Source: a bacterium (GTDB lineage Bacteria; Hydrogenedentota; Hydrogenedentia; Hydrogenedentiales; SLHB01). From it: a stretch of 18,396 nt of DNA. The position numbers and the translations under genes are program-made. Where the stretch lies: assembly GCA_024231375.1 (NCBI GenBank), contig JAAEQP010001343.1:1-18396 (forward strand), written 5' to 3'. Of this stretch, positions 1 to 9,630 are shown one piece after another (position 1 is the first letter of the stretch; every line of letters begins with the position of its first letter). The notes under the pieces are model-generated. The model ran no database searches. It was not told the DNA's origin and saw only the letters and a list, made by a program, of their open reading frames with translations.

Positions 1-2468
<2,468 letters not shown>

Positions 2469-2578
2469 AGTCGCACCTTTCCGTTTCGGCAAGGCATAGG
2501 ATACCCTGCCAACTCATGTTCCTGCACCCCCTCGGAACCAGCCCCGTAGCTGCCATGGGGAACACCGCAGCAGACCTG

Positions 2579-2608
2579 ATTAAACGGCAAATCGACCCGA
2601 TAGATCAA
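2579..2608 (-). promoter_or_regulatory. Candidate sigma70-type promoter for carB
   Basis: On the minus strand TTGATC (2608-2603) is followed after 18 bases by TTTAAT (2584-2579), which would start transcription about 100 bases before the carB ATG. The -10 matches 5 of 6 consensus positions and the -35 matches 4 of 6. It is the best pair I found in this divergent gap. In a GC-rich genome it is only a candidate. Confidence 0.35.
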
Positions 2609-2635
2609 GCTTGGGTTCTGGCTCGGATTTGGGCG

Positions 2636-2670
2636 GTCGCCACATCAATGCGGGGCGTCGCGGTGGCGAC
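2636..2670. repeat. Inverted repeat with perfect 8-bp arms in the carB/kelch divergent gap
   Basis: GTCGCCAC at 2636-2643 pairs with GTGGCGAC at 2663-2670 across 19 bases. The gap 2469-2748 otherwise holds only the two candidate promoters. The repeat sits between the carB promoter candidate and the rightward one, so it could be a hairpin or a regulator site. No U-tract follows on either strand, so it is not a typical terminator. Confidence 0.4.
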
Positions 2671-2685
2671 ACGCTTCGCTTCACG

Positions 2686-2715
2686 TTGGCCCACCACGGA
2701 CGCTTCCTGTATGCT
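2686..2715 (+). promoter_or_regulatory. Weak candidate promoter for the kelch-protein gene
   Basis: TTGGCC (2686-2691) and TATGCT (2710-2715) are separated by 18 bases and end 33 bases before the ATG at 2749. Each hexamer matches 4 of 6 consensus positions, so support is modest. Confidence 0.3.
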
Positions 2716-2748
2716 CCTACGCGATCATTCACAACCGAGGGGACGGTC

Positions 2749-4254
2749 ATGAAACAGTCAGCCTTCCGCACGATTCTCTGCCTAAGCGCCATCTTCGCCG
2801 CGACAGGCGCATACGGGGAGGAAGCAGTGAACATCGACGCCACGCTTACGGCCATCGCGCTCAGCCATGGCGAGGTATCGCCAGGATTCAGCGGGAAACG
2901 CACGGAATACACGGTCCATGTGCCGTATTCCGCCAGCCCGCTGACCGTCACCCCTGTCCCCGCCGACCCCAGTGCCACTGTCACGGTTCAGGGTGCTCCT
3001 TTGGACAACGGTGCGTCGTCGGTACCCCTTGAACCGGGCCGGAACCTGGTCGTCATCGACGTGACCGCCGCGGATGGCATCACCAAAATGGCCTACACGG
3101 TGAAGGCGTTTCGCGATTTCCCGACGCCCAATTGGCAACGGGTGGCGGAAACCACGCCCTTGGCGGCACGCGATTCGGCAGGCGAGTTGGTGTTTGACGG
3201 GCGCATGTGGATTTTCGGTGGGTACACGCCGGGGCTCGTAAACGATGTCTGGTCATCGCGGGACGGGGTGGAATGGACGCAAACCGGCTCCATTCCCAAC
3301 GAGTCCGGCGTCAATATCCCCGTGAATTTCGTGCATGCGGGCAAGATGTGGGTGTCCTGCAACGATGGCCGGTTCTACGCATCCGAAGACGGCGCAGCGT
3401 GGACCCTGGTGACGGAACAAGCGCCGTGGAGCAAGCGGTACGCCGCGGGCGGAGTGGTGTTCAACGGCCGAATGTGGGTCATGGGCGGATTCAAGAGCGG
3501 ACACCTCTTCAACGACGTGTGGTCCTCGGCCGATGGCGTCGAGTGGCGCCTGGAAACCGAACACGCCGACTGGTCGCCCCGCCAGTTGTTCGGCACGGTG
3601 GTCGCGCACGACGGCAAGCTCTGGGTCGTGGGCGGTGGAATCACCAAGTACCACCCCTTCCATGCGTACACCGACGTGTGGTGTTCCGAGGATGGCCGCA
3701 AATGGACGTGCGTAAACGACCATGCTCCCTGGCCGGCGCGTATCTGGAGCACCGTGGAAGTCTACCGGGGCCGGCTCTGGCTGATTGGCGGATTCCGCGC
3801 CGAACCGACCTGGAACAACTTCGACGACGTGTGGCACTCGGTGGACGGCGTCACCTGGGAACGCCTGCAGACGGAGACGGTTTGGATGGCGCGTCACGAG
3901 CTTTCCGCGTACGTGTACAACGATGCACTGTGGGTGGTCGCGGGCAACGCGTGGCCCCTCATGAACGACGTGTGGCGGCTGGCAGTGCCGGGCGTCACGT
4001 TCACGTCGCAACCGGTGGTGGAAGACTTCCTGGGCGCGGAGTACACCTACCGGGCACGCGCGGCGTTTCAGGCAGGCGCGGTGCGGTACCGGTTGGTGGA
4101 GGTGCCGGACTGGCTGAGCGTGAACACCAAAACGGGCGTAGTTCGCGGACGGCCCGAGGCCGAGGGCGACTACACGGTCGTCATCGAAGCCGTCGATTCC
4201 GCCGACGGCACGGCCCGGCAAGCGTATACGCTGCACATCATCCCGCTTCATTGA
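2749..4254 (+). CDS. Secreted cadherin-like / kelch-repeat / Ig-like protein
   Basis: This 501-residue exported protein probably binds glycans or protein partners outside the inner membrane; its substrate is unknown. A signal peptide spans residues 1-23 (MKQSAFRTILCLSAIF, cleavage near AYG/EE). Residues 28-120 resemble the cadherin-like beta-sandwich family (PF12733). Residues 130-412 form six kelch-type blades marked by MWIFGG, MWVSCN, MWVMGG, LWVVGG, LWLIGG and LWVVAG. Five blades also carry an Asp-box-like S-x-D-G-x-x-W turn. Residues 415-499 look like a He_PIG-type Ig-like domain (WLSVNTKTGVVRGRPEAEGDY). I chose the ATG at 2749 because it opens the signal peptide and follows GAGGGGACGG. 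The longer in-frame start at 2611 would bury the signal peptide behind 46 unlikely residues. No catalytic residues are recognised. Confidence 0.88.
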   Translation: MKQSAFRTILCLSAIFAATGAYGEEAVNIDATLTAIALSHGEVSPGFSGKRTEYTVHVPYSASPLTVTPVPADPSATVTVQGAPLDNGASSVPLEPGRNLVVIDVTAADGITKMAYTVKAFRDFPTPNWQRVAETTPLAARDSAGELVFDGRMWIFGGYTPGLVNDVWSSRDGVEWTQTGSIPNESGVNIPVNFVHAGKMWVSCNDGRFYASEDGAAWTLVTEQAPWSKRYAAGGVVFNGRMWVMGGFKSGHLFNDVWSSADGVEWRLETEHADWSPRQLFGTVVAHDGKLWVVGGGITKYHPFHAYTDVWCSEDGRKWTCVNDHAPWPARIWSTVEVYRGRLWLIGGFRAEPTWNNFDDVWHSVDGVTWERLQTETVWMARHELSAYVYNDALWVVAGNAWPLMNDVWRLAVPGVTFTSQPVVEDFLGAEYTYRARAAFQAGAVRYRLVEVPDWLSVNTKTGVVRGRPEAEGDYTVVIEAVDSADGTARQAYTLHIIPLH

Positions 4255-4288
4255 CCGTCCAAGTTGAATCCGCCGGGCCGCGCGGAAC

Positions 4289-4346
4289 ATAGGGACTGAC
4301 GCAAGCGGCGTCCGCCGCAGGCGGACAGAGACGGGTCTGTCCCTAT
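4289..4346. repeat. Nested inverted repeat, REP/MITE-like element
   Basis: The outer 14-base arms run 4289-4302 and 4333-4346 (ATAGGGACTGACGC against GGGTCTGTCCCTAT) and pair at 12 of 14 positions. Inside, GTCCGCC (4310-4316) and GGCGGAC (4320-4326) form a perfect 7-bp stem with a 3-base loop. An overlapping GCGGCG/CGCCGC dyad offers an alternative fold. The GGGACAGACC-type ends resemble dispersed repeats I recall near REP-associated transposase (RAYT) genes. It lies 34 bases after the kelch stop and may also end its transcript. I saw no second copy in the window. Confidence 0.55.
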
Positions 4347-4445
4347 CTTCCGCGATCTCAGCGTGGTGACGTTGCCCGAGTTGAATTCAGCGGCCTACGC
4401 GGGTACTTTCACAGGACCTGAAACGGCAACCGGAGAAGAGGCGCT

Positions 4446-5321
4446 ATGGCTATCACGATACAGAATCCCTACGGCGAGACCCCGTGCCAATGGTTGCGCG
4501 GCAATCTGCACACCCACACCACCAACAGCGACGGCAATCGGCCGCCCCAAGAAGTCGTCGACGCCTATGTGGGGTACGGGTACGATTTCCTGATGATCAG
4601 CGATCACGACACGTTCACGGACCCCAACGAGTTGTCCGCGGACGGCATGGTGTTGATACCCGGCGTGGAGGTCACGGCGGAAGGCGTCCACATCCTGCAG
4701 GCGGGATCGCGGGACCGCGTTCACCACGATCCGGACCGGCAGAAGGTCATCGACGGTATCAACGCGACGGGCGCGATCGCGATTGTGACGCATCCGAATT
4801 GGGAGAAGCATTTCAACCACTGCGACCAGGCCAACCTCGAACAGTGGCAGAGGTACGCGGGCATTGAGATTGCCAACGCCATCTGCATCCTGGCCGAAGG
4901 CAGTGGATACGCCGCGGACCGGTGGGACATGCTGTTGGGCAAAGGCCGCCGTGTGTGGGGATACGGTCACGACGATACGCACAACCCCGATCACGATGCC
5001 GGTGCATGGAACGTGGTGCAGTGCGACGACCGCGACCCGGCCGCCATCATCGATGCGCTACGCAACGGCCGCCACTACGTCAGCACCGGCGGCGTCATCG
5101 ACACCATCCGCGTGGAAGGCGACACCATCACCGTTGAATCGCCGGGCACGCAGCGCATCATCGCCGTGTCGGATTTCGGACGCCGTCTGACCGTGGTGGA
5201 CGACGCCCGCATCGAATTCACCGTGCCCGATGATTCGCCGTACTCGTATGTGCGGTTCGAGTGTTTGGGACCGTGCGAGCAATACGCCTACACACAACCC
5301 TTCTTCTTCGAGCGCGACTGA
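4446..5321 (+). CDS. PHP-domain metal-dependent phosphoesterase-like protein
   Basis: PHP proteins are hydrolases that use two or three metals and act on phosphate monoesters, nucleotides or histidinol phosphate. The substrate here is unknown. The 291-residue protein has no signal peptide, so it is probably cytoplasmic. PHP motifs are in order: HTHTTNSDG with H22, H24 and D29; SDHD with H54 and D55; E75 in PGVEVT; H82; H116 in THPNW; and GHDDTH at 174-179. This is the full metal-ligand set expected of an active enzyme. Residues 215-291 form a beta-rich tail after the barrel, ending in YTQPFFFERD, a pattern often seen in stand-alone PHP proteins of environmental bacteria. GGAGAAGAGG precedes the ATG. 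The stop lies 10 bases from the stop of the opposite-strand gene, so transcripts converge. Confidence 0.88.
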   Translation: MAITIQNPYGETPCQWLRGNLHTHTTNSDGNRPPQEVVDAYVGYGYDFLMISDHDTFTDPNELSADGMVLIPGVEVTAEGVHILQAGSRDRVHHDPDRQKVIDGINATGAIAIVTHPNWEKHFNHCDQANLEQWQRYAGIEIANAICILAEGSGYAADRWDMLLGKGRRVWGYGHDDTHNPDHDAGAWNVVQCDDRDPAAIIDALRNGRHYVSTGGVIDTIRVEGDTITVESPGTQRIIAVSDFGRRLTVVDDARIEFTVPDDSPYSYVRFECLGPCEQYAYTQPFFFERD

Positions 5322-5331
5322 GCGCAGGCCG

Positions 5332-6696
5332 TTACCGGCAGATGTGGACGGGGGTCCCGATGGGACACAAGCGAAACAGCGTGTCCGCATCTTCGGGCCG
5401 CAGACGAACGCAGCCGCGGCTACGGGCCGCGCCGATGCTGGCGGGCTCGTTCGTGGGGTGGAGGCCATAGCTGGTCGCGCCTTCGGGCGTGCCGAGCCCC
5501 ATCCATTGATCGCCGAGCGGATTGCGTGGATCGCCCGCCGGAACGACATCGCCCCGGTTGTACCAGTCGGGCCGCGTGATCTTGTTTGCGATACGGAACG
5601 TGCCGGCGGGCGTCGAACCGCCTTCACCCAGCCCCACGGGCATGCGTTTCACGGGGCGTCCCCGCCGCAACACGGTGAGGGTGAAATCGCGACGACTCAC
5701 CACCAGCGCCACCGATTGCGCCATCACCTCCGGAGGCAAGGTCTCTTCGAATCGTACGTCGTCCAGCGGCGCGTCGGGTCCACCCATTCCATTCAGTGAG
5801 TCGGGCACACCCTCAGGATCGACGATCAGGGCGACAGAGCCATCCCTGCTCCCTCTCCCCCACGCCCCATCGGAGGGTGCGAGGGTCGCCATGACCGTGG
5901 GCGTCACGGGCAAGGATCGTGGCGTCGTCGCTTCGCCGGGGGCGGCATCCTGCATGCCCGTCAAGCGTCCCGGCACCGCGAAGGGCGCGCGCCGCTGTGG
6001 ACCCGTGACTGGGCCAGTCGCACTCGCCATGTGAACCGCCGACGCCTGGGTCAGTTCCGATCCTTCGCCGTCACCTGGGTGTGGCCGGTCGGGGCCTCGG
6101 TCGTCGCGTGTGGAATCCGGTGCGATCATGCCCGTTTGCCTCGCCACGGCAGGATGGGCCGTGGTGCGCCCTCCGGAAGCCCAGGTGTCGGGTGGGGCAA
6201 GCAACAGAAGGACCAGGAATGCCGCGGCGAGAAGGAGTCCCACCAGCACCGGCCACAGTCGGCGGTCGCTTCTGCTGGGCGGCGCGGGCGTGCGTTTCGG
6301 TGCGGGACGTGGCGCACGGCGCATGACGCGGATGGGCGCCGCGAGTGCGTGCGTCGGAGGGCGTTCCGGCGTGAGATGCACGCCCATGAGGTAGTCGCCC
6401 TTGCCCATTTGAACGACGCGCGCCACATGCCCTCTGCTAATGATTGGGTTGCTGCCGTGGCGGTCGCCGCGGGGTTGGACTTCCGTGTCGATGGAGGCGC
6501 CCACGGGCGCCGGTCGGCTGGTGCGTACGCCCATACCCGTTCCGCTGACGTCGGTCACGGTGCCTTCCTGAAGGAGTCCGGTCCGGTCGAACCGGGACGG
6601 CGCGGTACGCTGCCCGAAGACAACGTCGCGTTGCGTGGGGACGCGTGGACTGGTACGGCGATCCACGTCCGGGTATGTCTGGGCGGCATACGCCAT
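5332..6696 (-). CDS. PilZ domain - transmembrane - L,D-transpeptidase (YkuD) fusion
   Basis: YkuD enzymes make 3-3 cross-links in peptidoglycan or attach proteins to it, in the periplasm. PilZ domains bind cyclic di-GMP in the cytoplasm. This 454-residue protein appears to join both across the inner membrane. PilZ spans about residues 10-108, with the RxxxR motif (R14, R18), D49-x-S51-x-x-G54 and a closing YLMGVHL. Arg/Pro-rich sequence leads to one membrane helix (147-167, LWPVLVGLLLAAAFLVLLLL). A low-complexity linker of about 155 residues follows. YkuD spans 327-454, with GSTPAGTF, H413 in YGLHPTN, and S426-R-G-C429-V-R431 containing the nucleophile. I chose the ATG at 6696 (preceded by CAGGGAACGAG) over an in-frame TTG at 6741. 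An extended -10 lies 60 bases upstream. Confidence 0.9.
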   Translation of the reverse strand: MAYAAQTYPDVDRRTSPRVPTQRDVVFGQRTAPSRFDRTGLLQEGTVTDVSGTGMGVRTSRPAPVGASIDTEVQPRGDRHGSNPIISRGHVARVVQMGKGDYLMGVHLTPERPPTHALAAPIRVMRRAPRPAPKRTPAPPSRSDRRLWPVLVGLLLAAAFLVLLLLAPPDTWASGGRTTAHPAVARQTGMIAPDSTRDDRGPDRPHPGDGEGSELTQASAVHMASATGPVTGPQRRAPFAVPGRLTGMQDAAPGEATTPRSLPVTPTVMATLAPSDGAWGRGSRDGSVALIVDPEGVPDSLNGMGGPDAPLDDVRFEETLPPEVMAQSVALVVSRRDFTLTVLRRGRPVKRMPVGLGEGGSTPAGTFRIANKITRPDWYNRGDVVPAGDPRNPLGDQWMGLGTPEGATSYGLHPTNEPASIGAARSRGCVRLRPEDADTLFRLCPIGTPVHICR

Positions 6697-6755
6697 CGTC
6701 TCGTTCCCTGTCACCTGTGTGTGCCGCACGAGTGCGCCCAACCCGCGCGAAATTC

Positions 6756-6764
6756 AGTATAGCA
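6756..6764 (-). promoter_or_regulatory. Extended -10 promoter for the PilZ-YkuD gene
   Basis: On the minus strand TGCTATACT (6764-6756) combines a TGn extension with TATACT (5 of 6 consensus). It is AT-rich within a GC-rich genome and 60 bases before the ATG. No good -35 is visible at 16-18 bases, as expected for extended -10 promoters. Confidence 0.5.
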
Positions 6765-6846
6765 CAGGTAACTAACGATCAGGCTGACCGGAACTCTCTG
6801 AAGTGTCCTATCTCCTTACAGAGAAGTTGGATACGTGCAGATGTGC

Positions 6847-6870
6847 CACCCACAAACTCGTTTGTGGGTG
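6847..6870 (-). terminator. Perfect 10-bp hairpin downstream of the GH95-like gene
   Basis: CACCCACAAA (6847-6856) and TTTGTGGGTG (6861-6870) pair perfectly around a 4-base loop, 38 bases past the stop of the minus-strand gene ending at 6909. Neither strand shows a U-tract after the stem, so it is an incomplete intrinsic terminator. It could also be a 3'-end-stabilising hairpin. It separates that gene from the PilZ-YkuD promoter. Confidence 0.5.
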
Positions 6871-6908
6871 TCTTGACGAATAGCCCCGCCGACCAGACGA
6901 GGCGCTCC

Positions 6909-9176
6909 CTACGACTTCTTCACGCGAAACGTGAGTACCTCTCCGGCCTCCGTGCCCAGGCGGACGAGCCTATCTTCGCCTACGCTGACCGGGCTCCATG
7001 TGGCGCCGCCGTCGCGACTCACTTCCCCCGCGGGCCAGGGCAGTTCAAGCGTCAGAGGTCCTCCGACGGTACTGACAATGCGCAAAGCCGTAACCTCGGA
7101 ACCGGAGTGTTCAGCGGAAACCAGGAACCCGCCCTGGGCGCGCAGGCTCTCGAACCGTGCCGGTACGCCGCGGGGCCACGCGGGAAACACACGAACCACA
7201 TCGCCGACGCTCTGAAGCACCGTTTCGGTCACGGCCAGGGCCGCGCCGAACATCTCCGTGTAGTGGCCGTAGTCATTGAACCCGTGGCGCGGCTCCAGAC
7301 GGTTGAAGCTCAGCGTACCGTTGCGGCGCTCGCGCCAGAGCAGCTCGGTGCGGAGCCAGTCGCGGGCGTCGGGCGTGCCGAGTCGCGCGCGGGCGATGGC
7401 CAGCATGACGGGTGCGTTGTTGCCGTTGTGCTTGAGTTGTCCAAGCGTCCGCTGGAACAGGTCAAGCTGCTCCGCTGAATCGGTCCGCTCGATCACGTCT
7501 CCGGGAAACACGGGTGTAGTCGGCACGGGGATGTTGTACGTGATGGGCTGCGCCCCGGCCACGTCCACTACCACATCGCCGTCGCCGCCGTCCCACCGCG
7601 GGTAGTCGGGCAACAATCTCTTGGCCACACGCCACCCTTTGACAAGGTCCGCGTCGCACCCGAGAGTTTCAGCGCCTTCGATGGCTGCGTCGAAGATGTA
7701 GTGGAAGTAGGCGATGCAGAACGAACAATCGCGGTTGTACTTGAAGTCCGGGGTCCATCCGTGGTGTTCGGGCGACACGGTGGGCATCAACACGATGCGT
7801 CCCTTCTTCCGGGGACACCGTGACACGAAGTTCTGGTAGAACACGGCCACGTCGCGAACGGCCGGGTACGCCACATTCTCCAGGTAACCGGGATCGGGCG
7901 CGTACTTGTAGCGCCACCACAGGGGTTGCACGGTGAACCCGGTCACGCCAAGCGTGAAGGCCCACACGTGATGGATGTATTGGCGGCCGTTGGGACTCGC
8001 GCACGCGGCCGGGTCCAACGGTTCGTAGGCGTACAGTACGTGCGGAAAGAACGCGCCATCCATCTCGAACAAGGTGCGCGCCAACCATCGCGCCCGAGGA
8101 AGGTAGCTCGTGATCAGTGCGTCATACGGTTCCGCCAATTCGCACTGATTCGCGCTGTACGCGGTCCAGAACGTCTGCTGAATGTTGTAGTTCGTGTGGT
8201 AGTCGCCGTGCCATGCAGGCGCGTCCGTGAGCAGGCCCGCGAACAGTCCCGGACTCACCGCGCCTTCCCGAGTTACGCAACGCAGGAAGTACAGGTTGCG
8301 GTACCACACACGCTCGAGCACTTCATCGCCCAATTCGATGCCGCTCCGGCTCCAGAACTGCGACCAGACGCGCTCATGGGACGCCTGGGTGTCTTCGGCG
8401 AGCGTGGCGCGGGCAAGATCCTGCGCCGGCTTCAGCGGATCGGGTCCCTCGACCGACGTTGCCACGGATACGCAGGTGCGGCCGTTCGCGCTTGCCATGG
8501 CCACGGCAAACTGCATGCCCGGCCAATCGAGATCGCCAGGGATATCCTGAAGAATCCAACGCGCCCCGCCCGCTTCGCCTGTTTCGGCGGCGGGCAGGCC
8601 ATCCGACACAATGGCTTCGAGTGTCGCCGCGGCGGGGCCTTCAACGACAATCACGTTGCGGTCGGCAGCGACGTAGCATTGCGTCCTGTCCGTCGCCACG
8701 ATAGAGGCGACAGCGCGACCGAGGTCCAGCGAGCCAAAGGCGCCCCCCGCGGCTGCGCCGGGAAAACGGACGACGCCGCACGCGCGCGGGCACGGATAGG
8801 GATGGGCGTGATAGGAGTCGGGGCCTTCCCAGTCCGACCCCTCGGGCAGAATCCACTGACGGTCGGGCCAGGGCCCCTCGCCCAGTTCGAGCAATCGGCG
8901 CAAGGTGGGCAACGGCGGGTCGAGTGGCGTGTCGAGCCGCCCATCCCACACATCGTTCTTCGTGATGCGGACGACCAAGTCGTCCCCTTCGGCGAACACC
9001 AGCACGTTCAGATCACCGTTACCGAGGATCAACGCGTCGTTGATGGGATCGCTCAGTGAACTGAAGGAGATCGCGGCACGGTTCAGTGCCTCGGGAAAGG
9101 GAATGGATTCTTGTGCCATCGCTGCCACCGACACGGCCATGGCGGCCGCCAGAATTGGTAGTCCCGTGAGTTTCAT
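6909..9176 (-). CDS. Secreted GH95-like (alpha-L-fucosidase family) glycoside hydrolase
   Basis: GH95 enzymes remove alpha-L-fucose or alpha-L-galactose by inversion, using an (alpha/alpha)6 barrel. The 755-residue precursor has a signal peptide (MKLTGLPILAAAMAVSVAAMA, cleaved before QES). A beta-sandwich N-domain (about 28-270) contains the family-like GNGDLNVLVF. The barrel (about 290-655) contains WHGDYHTNYNIQQTFW, whose N329 and N331 match the two catalytic Asn of Bifidobacterium AfcA. E470 in PTVSPEHH matches the general acid. A C-terminal sandwich (about 665-755) follows. Where GH95 has IDGNFG, this protein reads YTEMFG (T640, E641), so the usual Asp is not conserved; activity or specificity may differ. 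AGGAG lies 7 bases before the ATG at 9176. It could equally be an uncharacterised GH95-related clan GH-L family. Confidence 0.8.
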   Translation of the reverse strand: MKLTGLPILAAAMAVSVAAMAQESIPFPEALNRAAISFSSLSDPINDALILGNGDLNVLVFAEGDDLVVRITKNDVWDGRLDTPLDPPLPTLRRLLELGEGPWPDRQWILPEGSDWEGPDSYHAHPYPCPRACGVVRFPGAAAGGAFGSLDLGRAVASIVATDRTQCYVAADRNVIVVEGPAAATLEAIVSDGLPAAETGEAGGARWILQDIPGDLDWPGMQFAVAMASANGRTCVSVATSVEGPDPLKPAQDLARATLAEDTQASHERVWSQFWSRSGIELGDEVLERVWYRNLYFLRCVTREGAVSPGLFAGLLTDAPAWHGDYHTNYNIQQTFWTAYSANQCELAEPYDALITSYLPRARWLARTLFEMDGAFFPHVLYAYEPLDPAACASPNGRQYIHHVWAFTLGVTGFTVQPLWWRYKYAPDPGYLENVAYPAVRDVAVFYQNFVSRCPRKKGRIVLMPTVSPEHHGWTPDFKYNRDCSFCIAYFHYIFDAAIEGAETLGCDADLVKGWRVAKRLLPDYPRWDGGDGDVVVDVAGAQPITYNIPVPTTPVFPGDVIERTDSAEQLDLFQRTLGQLKHNGNNAPVMLAIARARLGTPDARDWLRTELLWRERRNGTLSFNRLEPRHGFNDYGHYTEMFGAALAVTETVLQSVGDVVRVFPAWPRGVPARFESLRAQGGFLVSAEHSGSEVTALRIVSTVGGPLTLELPWPAGEVSRDGGATWSPVSVGEDRLVRLGTEAGEVLTFRVKKS

Positions 9177-9208
9177 GAATTGACTCCTGAGATGGTTTCG
9201 TACCCCAC

Positions 9209-9260
9209 GGGCCATTTGGCCCCGAACGAGGATGGGTTGTCAAGGCGCGGCACACCGCGC
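9209..9260 (-). promoter_or_regulatory. Promoter region of the GH95-like gene with two palindromes
   Basis: On the minus strand a perfect -35, TTGACA, lies at 9243-9238. Where the -10 should be, the bases are poor and overlap the dyad GGGCCATTTGGCCC (9209-9222). A second dyad, GCGCGG-CACA-CCGCGC (9245-9260), sits directly upstream of the -35. Dyads overlapping a weak -10 and flanking the -35 suit a regulated promoter, but no regulator is identified. Confidence 0.35.
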
Positions 9261-9305
9261 AGGCGAACCGTGACCAATCAAGATCATTCAGAGATGAGGA
9301 CGTTG

Positions 9306-9629
9306 TTACATGTTGAGTCCGTTGATCTCATAGATGGTGTGGAAGATCAGCCGCAGCAGCACGTAGCCGAGCCAGAGAACGAAGGCGAAGTACAGGCCAA
9401 TGGCTACAGTACACCACGTCTTGGCCTTGGTTCCCATCTGGGGCGACCGCCAGACGAGCGGGATGGCGAGCGGTCCCAACACGGTGAACGCCAGCACAAG
9501 GATCGCTATGGGACTCTGATACCAAAGCTCCCGCCGGGTTTGGTGCGCGCCGCAGTGCTTGCAGAAAGAATCGGCCTCGTCGATGGGTCGTTTGCACTTC
9601 TCGCAGTAGGTGTGGTCGCCCGCGGCCAC
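9306..9629 (-). CDS. Zinc-ribbon protein with two membrane helices
   Basis: This 107-residue protein has unknown function. Residues 8-27 form a zinc ribbon with C9-x2-C12 and C23-x2-C26 (YCEKCKRP then FCKHCG). Two hydrophobic helices follow at about 39-60 and 72-96. The ribbon is probably cytoplasmic, but no partner is known. I chose GTG at 9629 because GGGAG lies 7 bases upstream and the preceding gene's stop ends at 9631, one base away, which is typical of translational coupling. A longer in-frame start at 9710 would add 27 residues overlapping the upstream gene and lacking conserved character. Many bacterial zinc-ribbon membrane proteins look like this, so no function should be read from it. 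Confidence 0.75.
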   Translation of the reverse strand: MAAGDHTYCEKCKRPIDEADSFCKHCGAHQTRRELWYQSPIAILVLAFTVLGPLAIPLVWRSPQMGTKAKTWCTVAIGLYFAFVLWLGYVLLRLIFHTIYEINGLNM

Positions 9630-9630
9630 G

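Noticed and set aside
3207..4292. Open frames on both strands over the kelch gene
   Set aside because: They lack domains and are rich in Arg/Gly/Pro as expected of GC-rich shadows. The kelch frame explains the region.
4363..4593. Small plus-strand frame before the PHP gene
   Set aside because: It overlaps the PHP gene in another frame, has no ribosome site and no conserved features.
6697..6741. TTG start for the PilZ-YkuD protein
   Set aside because: It would be only about 15 bases after the extended -10 and has no ribosome site; ATG at 6696 is better placed.
7926..9059. 377-codon plus-strand frame
   Set aside because: It lies opposite the GH95-like gene, has no ribosome site or recognisable domain, and is compositionally a shadow.
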